Of a stretch of 13,712 nt of DNA, positions 1 through 6,808 are shown piece after piece. Every line of letters begins with the position of its first letter. The first letter of the stretch is position 1. A program made the translations under genes and the position numbers. This stretch comes from CG1-02-35-72 sp036170135 (GTDB lineage Bacteria > Bacteroidota > Bacteroidia > Flavobacteriales > Flavobacteriaceae). Where the stretch lies: contig JAVHOP010000067.1 of the NCBI GenBank assembly GCA_036170135.1, forward strand, positions 1 to 13,712, given 5' to 3'. Under the pieces are notes generated by a model. That model was not told the origin of the DNA. It ran no database searches and worked only from the letters and a program-made list of their open reading frames with translations.

Positions 1-3
1 AAT

Positions 4-31
4 AAAAAAAGGCGCATAATAGCGCCTTTTT
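4..31 (-). terminator. Rho-independent terminator of the cytochrome operon
   Basis: A GC-only five-base stem (GGCGC at 11-15, GCGCC at 22-26) encloses a six-base AT loop. It is flanked by an A-run at 4-10 and a T-run at 27-31, so the stem can extend by about five A-U pairs. Read on the minus strand it ends in a U-run, and it lies 22 bases past the stop codon of the last gene of the cytochrome operon. The symmetry means it could also stop transcription arriving from the left on the plus strand. Confidence 0.88.
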
Positions 32-52
32 GAAATTTTATAAATGTTTTAT

Positions 53-826
53 TTAATGTACAATCTTACCTTCTTCTAAAATTAAATCATATTTATATCC
101 AGCGCCAAAATCTTTATTTAGGGTAACAACCGCTTTTATAGTAACAAAGTCGCCTTCGTTAACCATTTCGGTAGAGGTTACAACCAGGTCGTATGAATCG
201 TAACTACCATCGGCAAGGTGTATCCAATTTTTACCCATAATACTTGCGTTTAATTTTTTGCAAGTGCCACTAATTTGTACTGTTTTTCCTTCATATTTTT
301 TAGCATTCTTGACCAAATCAGCTATTTTTATGGAGCCTTTTACAGCCACTTGTTTTTGGTCGGTTTTTGAAGGATTTACATTTGCGGGTACTTCATGAGA
401 CTTATTTTGAAAATTTGGATTTGACGCGTGATTTGCCAATACTAAATCTGAAGAGACTAAATAAATTTTATCAAAAACCTTGTTAAACTCTTTACTTTCA
501 AAATTTGTTTTAAGGAGTCCTCCCTTATAAAAGTAGGTTTCGCCAATGGTAATATCCATAATTCTAGTGGCAATCCAAAAAGGTTCAGCAGCCCCTTTTT
601 CGGAAACATTAAGGTATAAATAGCGGTTGGTTTTTAAAATTTCGTTTACTTTGACTGTGTGTAAATCGTCATTAAACGAGGGTGTTGCTACCGATGAAGA
701 ATCTACCGATGACGTTGTTTCAGTTCCATTTAAAGGAGCATATTTGTTATCCTGCTCTTTTTTACATGAAGCTAAGTTTAGTAGGATAAAAAATATAATT
801 GTTGTTAATTTAAAATTAGTACGCAT
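53..826 (-). CDS. Lipoprotein with two OB-fold-like domains (NrfJ-like N-terminal part)
   Basis: A 257-residue lipoprotein. The signal peptide ends in a lipobox (LASC, Cys21), and the acylated Cys is followed by KKEQD, which resembles the charged surface-export signal described for some Bacteroidota lipoproteins. After a Ser/Thr-rich linker, residues 57-126 (an exposed-strand pattern around RYLYLNV and FWIAT, then GETYFYKGG and FDKIYLV) resemble the small OB-fold domain often annotated NrfJ-like beside multiheme cytochromes. Residues 160-257 form a second such domain (KTVQISGTCKK, WIHLADGS, EGDFVTIKA). It is the last gene of the operon; its ATG overlaps the end of the barrel gene by 11 bp, which suggests translational coupling. 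I infer an envelope accessory protein of the cytochrome/barrel complex. There is no heme motif and no catalytic motif I can name. The family resemblance is from memory of sequence patterns, so the function is tentative. Confidence 0.85.
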   Translation of the reverse strand: MRTNFKLTTIIFFILLNLASCKKEQDNKYAPLNGTETTSSVDSSSVATPSFNDDLHTVKVNEILKTNRYLYLNVSEKGAAEPFWIATRIMDITIGETYFYKGGLLKTNFESKEFNKVFDKIYLVSSDLVLANHASNPNFQNKSHEVPANVNPSKTDQKQVAVKGSIKIADLVKNAKKYEGKTVQISGTCKKLNASIMGKNWIHLADGSYDSYDLVVTSTEMVNEGDFVTIKAVVTLNKDFGAGYKYDLILEEGKIVH

Positions 827-2447
827 AATTTGTTTTTTTCTTATTGTTATTAAATCGTTTTACTATTTGGGTATTTAATCTATAATTTTTTTCTAAATCG
901 CTTTTTTGATATTCACCATCAATACTGAAACGCAAATTTCGATTAATATTTAGTGATAAATCAAGCCCAAAGTAATTTTCTTTTGTTTTTAAATTATTGC
1001 TATTATAGGTATAATCTACGGCTCTAAAGTAAAAATCGGCACTAACTTTATCCTTAAATAAAGTTCTTGAGTGCGAAAAGGATAAAATATTACTCACTAA
1101 ATAGTTAGAAGTATTATTGTTATAATTTAAATTGAACGACCCGCCAATATTTGGGATTTGATAGAGGCTTAGATAAGCATTAATATTATCCGATTTATTT
1201 AGCTTATCACTTTGAAATCTCACACTATAACTAGCACCTGCATTGACATATTTAGCTGGTCTTGTATTTATTGTAAAACGCAAACCTTGTCGGGCAACAT
1301 CATCGGCGAGCAAACGCTCAACTTCCGATTGGTAAGTTTCATAATATATGATACTTTTTCTAGAATCAAAAGATATAGCTGCGTCAACGGTTTTGCTAAA
1401 TTTATATCGTGTTGAGGCATAAAAATTGGTAAGCCGGGCATTGCTGGCTTTAACACCATTAAATTTGTTAAAGATATCAACTTCAAAAGAAGAAAATAAA
1501 TTCAGCTTGCTAAAAAGGGTGCTTGAATGTTGAAAATAGGAGTAACGTCTATCAACTTTTCCGCTATTTTGCTGTTCTATAATTCCAAAAGTAGTTTGAG
1601 AAACTAAATTAGGTGTATTTGTTAAGCGACCAACATACGCGCCATATTCAAGCAAATTTGAATTGAGACTGTAATCTGAAAGATCGGGTCTAAATCCGAC
1701 AATAGCGCCCACGTAATTTTTGCCAAAATGTTTTTCTACTTGCAATCCATCAATGGCACCTATAGATGAGATGCTATTATTTATTTTTCGCCCAATGGCA
1801 ATTGATAAAGTAGGACTTTCATCATAAGTCAGCGCAAGGCTATATACCTTAAACGGACTCTGATATTGAGTGTAACTATTAGATATGGTAAAAATATCTT
1901 TATTATAATTTAAATACGATTCAAAAGAGTATTTAGAATTATTGATGTGATCGGCATATAAATTAAACCTCGAGATAATTCTGTGACGGTTAGGCCTTGT
2001 ATTATAGAGATTGCTATAACTTGCAACCGAAAACTTTCCCGAAATTCGTTCTAAATTTTTGATTGGTTCAACTTTATTATTGAGGGAATCAGATTTAATA
2101 TTTATGGAATCGACTTGGGCTTTTATGGTCACGGCTTCAATAACTGGTTCTTGTTTTATTAAAAATTTAAAAATTACCTCATCGCCTTTTTTAACCTGAC
2201 AGCCATTTAAAATGATGCTTACAACTGATTTTGAAGATTTATTTGTTACAATCAAGCAAGGCTTTTCTCCGTTTAAAAGACTTAGCGTATCGCTAACTTT
2301 TATATTATCAGTATTATCGAATTTTACAAAAACATTTTGAGTAGTAACAAAAGTTATCTCCCCTTTTAAAATTCCTTGAGTCTGTTGTCCAAATATTTTT
2401 GAACAAATCAAACCTAGAAAAACTACAAATACCAAACTATTTTTCAT
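816..2447 (-). CDS. Outer-membrane beta-barrel protein, probable porin partner of the multiheme cytochromes
   Basis: A 543-residue exported protein. I chose the ATG at 2445-2447 because the translation from there opens with a clean signal peptide (MKNSLVFVVFLGLICSKIFG, then QQ). A longer frame starting at 2507 would add 20 non-signal residues overlapping the previous gene. Residues about 23-95 look like a small SH3-like beta domain (GILKGEITFV, VKVSD-type turns, KKGDEVIFKF) with two Cys (KPC and NGC). From about residue 135 to the end there are alternating amphipathic strands with many Tyr, Ser and Asn, typical of a large beta-barrel. No CXXC or CXXCH is present, so it is unlike MtrB in its N-terminal Cys motif. 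It starts 13 bp after the 34-heme cytochrome gene and overlaps the OB-fold lipoprotein gene. By analogy with porin-cytochrome complexes it may sheathe a cytochrome through the outer membrane; that is inference. The barrel assignment is fairly secure. Confidence 0.85.
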   Translation of the reverse strand: MKNSLVFVVFLGLICSKIFGQQTQGILKGEITFVTTQNVFVKFDNTDNIKVSDTLSLLNGEKPCLIVTNKSSKSVVSIILNGCQVKKGDEVIFKFLIKQEPVIEAVTIKAQVDSINIKSDSLNNKVEPIKNLERISGKFSVASYSNLYNTRPNRHRIISRFNLYADHINNSKYSFESYLNYNKDIFTISNSYTQYQSPFKVYSLALTYDESPTLSIAIGRKINNSISSIGAIDGLQVEKHFGKNYVGAIVGFRPDLSDYSLNSNLLEYGAYVGRLTNTPNLVSQTTFGIIEQQNSGKVDRRYSYFQHSSTLFSKLNLFSSFEVDIFNKFNGVKASNARLTNFYASTRYKFSKTVDAAISFDSRKSIIYYETYQSEVERLLADDVARQGLRFTINTRPAKYVNAGASYSVRFQSDKLNKSDNINAYLSLYQIPNIGGSFNLNYNNNTSNYLVSNILSFSHSRTLFKDKVSADFYFRAVDYTYNSNNLKTKENYFGLDLSLNINRNLRFSIDGEYQKSDLEKNYRLNTQIVKRFNNNKKKTNYAY

Positions 2448-2460
2448 ATCAATATAATTA

Positions 2461-4986
2461 TTAACCCTTTCCGTCACGGTGACATCTATAACATTCACTA
2501 CTAACAAAACTATAGCCGCTTACCTTTTTGTGATCACTATCAACACTAGCTTTATTACTGTGCTCATGGCAGGTAATACAACTAAAAGTAGATAGATTAT
2601 TAGGCGTTGTATGACATTCATTACAACTAAAACCTGAATGCTTTCCTGATGTTATTGGAAAATATTGGGTGTGATTAAATGTAGATGGTGTCCAACCGGG
2701 GTTTGTAGTATGACATGATTTACAATCTGTTGAAAAACCAGTTGTTATATGGTTAGGATTGGTCGTATTATTATAGGTAGTTTGATGGCAACTTACGCAA
2801 TTGGATGAGGTGTTTGTATAATTTCCGTTTTTATGACATTGTGTACAATCGGTAATGTTATGACCCAAAGTTAATGGGAAATTGGTATGGTTAAAAGTTG
2901 CAGGCGTCCAACCCGGATTTGTAGTATGACAAGCAATACAATCTGTTGGGAACCCTGATGCTACGTGATTAGGATTGGTCGTATTATTATAGGTAGTTTG
3001 ATGACAACTCACACAATTTGGCGAAGTATTGGTAAAATTACCGCCGATATGACATTGCGTACAATCAGTAATATTATGACCCAATGTTAAAGGGAATGAA
3101 TTATGGTTAAAAGTTGAAGGCGACCAACCAGGGTTTGTAGTATGACAAGCAATACAATCTGTTGGGAACCCTGATGCTACGTGATTAGGATTGGTCGTAT
3201 TATTATAGGTAGTTTGATGACAACTCACACAATTTGGCGAAGTATTGGTAAAATTACCGCCGATATGACATTGCGTACAATCAGTAATATTATGACCCAA
3301 TGTTAAAGGGAATGAATTATGGTTAAAAGTTGAAGGCGACCAACCAGGGTTTGTGTTATGACATGTTACGCAATCTGTCGGAAAACCAGCTACAACGTGA
3401 TTAGGATTTGTAGTATTGTTATAAGTAGTTTGATGGCAGCTCACACAATTGGTAGGTTGATTTGCATAGACGGTTGTGGTATGGCAAGCATTACAATCAC
3501 TGATATTATGACCTAAAGTCAATGGGAAATTTGAGTGATCGAATGTTGATGGAGACCAACCCGGATTAGTAGAATGACAAGTTACACAATCAGTTGAAAA
3601 ACCAGCTGCCGTATGATTTGGATTGGTGGTATTATCAAAAGTTGGTTGATGACAACTCACACAATTTGGCGAAGTATTGGTAAAATTACCGCCGATATGA
3701 CATTGTGTACAATCGGTAATATTATGACCCAATGTTAAAGGGAAGGAATTATGATTGAAAGTTGCAGGCGTCCAACCGGGGTTTGTGTTATGACATGTTA
3801 CACAATCTGTTGGGAAACTAGCCGAAATATGATTAGGATTTGTAGTATTGTTATAAGTAGTTTGGTGACAGCTTACACAATCGGGTTTTGCATCAGCAAA
3901 ATTATCAGTAATGTGACATTGTTTACAGTCGGGCAAATTATGACCTTGAGTTAAAGGGAAAAAATTATGGTTAAAGGTAGAAGGTGTCCAGCCGGGGCTC
4001 GTTGTATGACAAGAAGCACAATCTGTTGGAAAACCGTTAATTACGTGGCTAGGATTTGTAGTATTGTTAAAATTAGTTTGATGGCAACTCACACAATCAT
4101 TTGGTGTATTTGAATAATTTGGTGTAGTTATGTGGCACGCATTGCAATCTTGAATATCGTGGCCTTTTGTTAACGGAAAGAAATTATGATCAAAAGTTGC
4201 CGGTTTCCAACCAGGTGTTGTGGTATGACAAACCTTACAATCGGTATTAAAAGCAGCATCAATATGTTTCGGATTGATCGTGTTGTCAAAGGTTGTTTGG
4301 TGGCAACTTACACAATCGGATTTTGCATCGGTAAAATTATTAGTGGTATGACACGCATTGCAATCGGGTAAATTATGACCTTGTGTCAATGGAAAAAAGT
4401 CATGATTAAAACTAGATGGGGTCCATTCCTTTAATTGTGGATTATGGCACTCAATACAATTCTTAGAATAATTTCCGGTAACATGATTAGGGCTTGTGGT
4501 ATTGTTAAAAGTTTCTCTATGGCAGTTAATGCAATCGTTTCCAATACGATCAAATCTTAAATTTGTTTCAGACTTATGGCATTCAATACAATTTAGAGTT
4601 TTATGAGAACCAATTAACGGAAAGCCATTTTCTTCATGTAATTGAGGAATATTGGTAACGACCCATGATTTTGGTGTATGGCAGCGCGCACAGTCATTTC
4701 CAACCGTTGCGTTATGCAAATCGGTATGGCAAGAAGCACATTTACTAGAAGATTCATTAAAAATTAAGGTTTTATGACACTCGATGCAATCTGTTTTGGC
4801 GTGCGACTCTACAAGCGGAAACCCGGTTGAATTGTGATCGAAGCTAATTGCTTTCGAATCTATTTTCCAACTTTCAGAAGTATGACATTTTATACAATCA
4901 ATTTTAAGGGCATCGCCGTGAGGTGATTGCGCCAATATTTGAGTAAACCCAAATAATACGAGTATTATCGATGACAGTCTATACAT
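2461..4986 (-). CDS. Secreted 34-heme c-type cytochrome built of three-heme repeats
   Basis: An 841-residue protein with a signal peptide (MYRLSSIILVLFGFTQILAQ, then SPHG). I count 34 CXXCH motifs, each a covalent c-heme site, and 35 histidines outside them, enough for bis-His ligation of every heme. Residues 1-176 carry hemes 1-6 in irregular spacing. Residues 177-754 are eight tandem units of about 72 residues with three hemes each. Residues 755-841 hold hemes 31-34 in a different C-terminal module (YFPITSGKH, CITCHEH, CYRCH). The repeats are rich in Asn, Thr and Pro and poor in Lys, unlike the Lys-rich 23-heme neighbour. The protein ends a few residues after its last heme, so there is no type IX secretion C-terminal domain. 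The start overlaps the 23-heme gene by 22 bp. I infer an outer-membrane-associated or extracellular electron wire; the location is not proven. Heme attachment requires a cytochrome c maturation system, which is not in this window. Confidence 0.95.
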   Translation of the reverse strand: MYRLSSIILVLFGFTQILAQSPHGDALKIDCIKCHTSESWKIDSKAISFDHNSTGFPLVESHAKTDCIECHKTLIFNESSSKCASCHTDLHNATVGNDCARCHTPKSWVVTNIPQLHEENGFPLIGSHKTLNCIECHKSETNLRFDRIGNDCINCHRETFNNTTSPNHVTGNYSKNCIECHNPQLKEWTPSSFNHDFFPLTQGHNLPDCNACHTTNNFTDAKSDCVSCHQTTFDNTINPKHIDAAFNTDCKVCHTTTPGWKPATFDHNFFPLTKGHDIQDCNACHITTPNYSNTPNDCVSCHQTNFNNTTNPSHVINGFPTDCASCHTTSPGWTPSTFNHNFFPLTQGHNLPDCKQCHITDNFADAKPDCVSCHQTTYNNTTNPNHISASFPTDCVTCHNTNPGWTPATFNHNSFPLTLGHNITDCTQCHIGGNFTNTSPNCVSCHQPTFDNTTNPNHTAAGFSTDCVTCHSTNPGWSPSTFDHSNFPLTLGHNISDCNACHTTTVYANQPTNCVSCHQTTYNNTTNPNHVVAGFPTDCVTCHNTNPGWSPSTFNHNSFPLTLGHNITDCTQCHIGGNFTNTSPNCVSCHQTTYNNTTNPNHVASGFPTDCIACHTTNPGWSPSTFNHNSFPLTLGHNITDCTQCHIGGNFTNTSPNCVSCHQTTYNNTTNPNHVASGFPTDCIACHTTNPGWTPATFNHTNFPLTLGHNITDCTQCHKNGNYTNTSSNCVSCHQTTYNNTTNPNHITTGFSTDCKSCHTTNPGWTPSTFNHTQYFPITSGKHSGFSCNECHTTPNNLSTFSCITCHEHSNKASVDSDHKKVSGYSFVSSECYRCHRDGKG
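2725..4458 (-). repeat. Eight tandem ~216-bp coding repeats, three hemes each
   Basis: Within the 34-heme cytochrome, residues 177-754 are eight units averaging 72 residues. Each unit has the order: CXXCH, then PGW and F(N/D)H, then FPLT and a GH, then CXXCH, a short NT-rich loop, CVSCH, and NPNH. Each unit therefore supplies three heme attachment sites and exactly three non-motif histidines. The DNA period is close to 216 bp. The first units in translation order are the most diverged, and the sixth and seventh units are nearly identical. Confidence 0.95.
2918..3354 (-). repeat. Perfect 221-bp match at 216-bp offset (recent repeat duplication)
   Basis: Bases 2918-3138 and 3134-3354 are identical by direct comparison, offset by 216 bp. 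The match breaks at single differences at 2917/3133 and 3139/3355. This is two consecutive three-heme units of the 34-heme cytochrome gene with no silent differences, whereas the other units differ at many third positions. A recent duplication or gene conversion explains this. Short-read assembly could have collapsed further copies. Confidence 0.93.
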
Positions 4987-6803
4987 TGGTGTTTTGTTAT
5001 TTTATAATTATAAGCTAGATTATCGGTGTTATTTGAAGGCTTATGACAGAGGATGCATGCAACTTTGGCATGACTACCATCTAATTTAAAGCCTGTAGTG
5101 TTATGATCAAATTTTTCGGGTAGCCAATTTTTCGAAGTATGGCACCTGGTGCAATCGGTTATCCCGTTAAGGGCGAATTGATTTTTGTGATTATCAATAT
5201 GGCAGCTACTACATTTACTATCTAAGTTTATGAATTTTTGGACGGTTATTTTGCTTTTATCATCTAATTTAAAATGGCAACTTCGGCAATCAATTTCGAG
5301 ATGTTTACCATCAAGTGGGAATTTTGTCAGCTTATGATTAAACTTTATAGTGCGCCATGCTTCGCTGGTGTGGCAAGTAGTACATGTTTTGTTAGGATAA
5401 AATTTAGCTTCGATAATATCTTTATGGATATCTTTATGGCACTCTGCACAAGTTGAACCTAAATTTTTAAAAGTCCATTGTTTTTCTTTTTCGCTAATAT
5501 GACAAGCAAAACAAGGGGTTGCGCCGTGTGCCCCTTCGAGCGGGAATTTAGATTTTTGATGTTGCTCGGTTGTAAAAAGGGTATTGTCAAAACCTTGGTT
5601 TAACGAATGGCATTGTTTACAGTCGGGAGATAATCCATTTTTGATAAATTCTCCTTTATGATAATCGGTATGGCAATTTTTACAAGCCGAAAAATCAATT
5701 GCTTGTGTAAATTTTTCAGTTTTATGGCATTGTTTACAATCCACTTTCTGATGCTTGCCTTCAAGCGGATAATCGGTTGATTTATGATCGAAGAACTCTA
5801 AAGTTTTTGAGGAAATAAATTTTATTTCGTTGTGGCATTTAGCGCAATCAATACCCAATTTGCCTTGATGCTTATCTTCATGACATTTTACACAATTGTT
5901 TTCGTCAATGCCAATTTTATCTTGAAATATCAATTTTGGGTTGGTAGTTTTGGCGTGGCAACTAAAGCAATCCACTTTTAAATGGCTTCCTTTTAAAGTA
6001 AAATTGGTTGTATTATGATTGAATTTTCCGACACCTTTTAGAACTTTAAACGATTCTTCGGTATGACATTGCGTACAAGATGCTTTAATTCTTTCGCTAT
6101 GCGGATTGGTGTGGCAAGCTTTACAATCGTTAAAAATAAGGTTGTTGAATTTTTGAAAATCTTTACCGTTTAAGGTGCTTTTTGCGTGACATTTAATACA
6201 ATCAACGGCAAGGTGTTTACCTTTTAATTTAAAATCGGCTTTATTATGGTCAAATTTAATAGCAGGTTTAAATTTGTTGGTATCGTGGCAAGAAGCGCAA
6301 TCATTTGAAGATAAGGTTTTTTGGTGATAATCGACGTGGCAAGAAGCACATTTGTTATCTAATCCTAAAAAGGTATGTGGTCTTTTTTTGATGTTGGCAT
6401 CGGCAATAAAATTAGAAACGTGGCATTTTTTACAATCAGTTTCAGCGTGCTTGCCTTCTAATTTATAGCCAGTTAAATCGTGTTTGAATTTTTTTTCATC
6501 AAAACGAATCATATTGAATTTACGACCGTGGTGTTCATTATGACATTGAAAACAATCTTTTCCTTTAACATCAATACTGACATGATAGCCTCTTTTTTGC
6601 TTGATTAAAGCTTGAATATCTTTATGGCATTCTAGACATTTGTTATTGGTAACTTTGTTTCCTAAATCGTGGCATAACGTACAATTGCTCATCCCTTCAA
6701 ATTTGGCATGAGCAGAAGTTAAATCGCCAGGTGATATTTGTCCGTAGTCATAAAAGCTACTTAATAGAAATAATAGGACAATATATTTAGAAAGCCAATG
6801 CAT
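4965..6803 (-). CDS. Secreted 23-heme c-type cytochrome, probable periplasmic electron carrier
   Basis: I chose the ATG at 6801-6803, giving 612 residues with a clear signal peptide (MHWLSKYIVLLFLLSSFYDY, then GQISPG). A TTG nine bases upstream is a less likely start. There are 23 CXXCH motifs and about 25 other histidines in the mature part. Seven times the sequence repeats a module of the type F(D/N/K)H, F-x-L-x-G-(K/S)H, VDC-x2-CH, interleaved with CXXCH-x2-(D/N)-x-H segments. This is the general pattern of cytochrome c7/c3-like multiheme proteins. The chain is very rich in Lys, in contrast to the Asn/Thr-rich 34-heme protein. It starts 5 bp after the oxidoreductase stop and overlaps the 34-heme gene by 22 bp. 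I infer that it takes electrons from the inner-membrane cytochrome b and passes them to the 34-heme protein. It ends in CIDCHR, with no membrane anchor. Confidence 0.94.
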   Translation of the reverse strand: MHWLSKYIVLLFLLSSFYDYGQISPGDLTSAHAKFEGMSNCTLCHDLGNKVTNNKCLECHKDIQALIKQKRGYHVSIDVKGKDCFQCHNEHHGRKFNMIRFDEKKFKHDLTGYKLEGKHAETDCKKCHVSNFIADANIKKRPHTFLGLDNKCASCHVDYHQKTLSSNDCASCHDTNKFKPAIKFDHNKADFKLKGKHLAVDCIKCHAKSTLNGKDFQKFNNLIFNDCKACHTNPHSERIKASCTQCHTEESFKVLKGVGKFNHNTTNFTLKGSHLKVDCFSCHAKTTNPKLIFQDKIGIDENNCVKCHEDKHQGKLGIDCAKCHNEIKFISSKTLEFFDHKSTDYPLEGKHQKVDCKQCHKTEKFTQAIDFSACKNCHTDYHKGEFIKNGLSPDCKQCHSLNQGFDNTLFTTEQHQKSKFPLEGAHGATPCFACHISEKEKQWTFKNLGSTCAECHKDIHKDIIEAKFYPNKTCTTCHTSEAWRTIKFNHKLTKFPLDGKHLEIDCRSCHFKLDDKSKITVQKFINLDSKCSSCHIDNHKNQFALNGITDCTRCHTSKNWLPEKFDHNTTGFKLDGSHAKVACILCHKPSNNTDNLAYNYKITKHQCIDCHR

Positions 6804-6808
6804 GATTA

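Noticed and set aside
816..2447. Naming the barrel MtrB or PioB
   Set aside because: The role may be similar, but the N-terminal SH3-like domain and lack of the CXXC motif do not support that family name.
2725..4458. Regular repeats that might be a CRISPR or other non-coding array
   Set aside because: The period is about 216 bp, the frame stays open, and each unit encodes conserved CXXCH motifs. It is a protein-coding repeat.
2461..4986. Secretion of the 34-heme cytochrome by the type IX system
   Set aside because: The protein ends six residues after its last heme motif, with no C-terminal sorting domain. If it reaches the surface, another route is needed.
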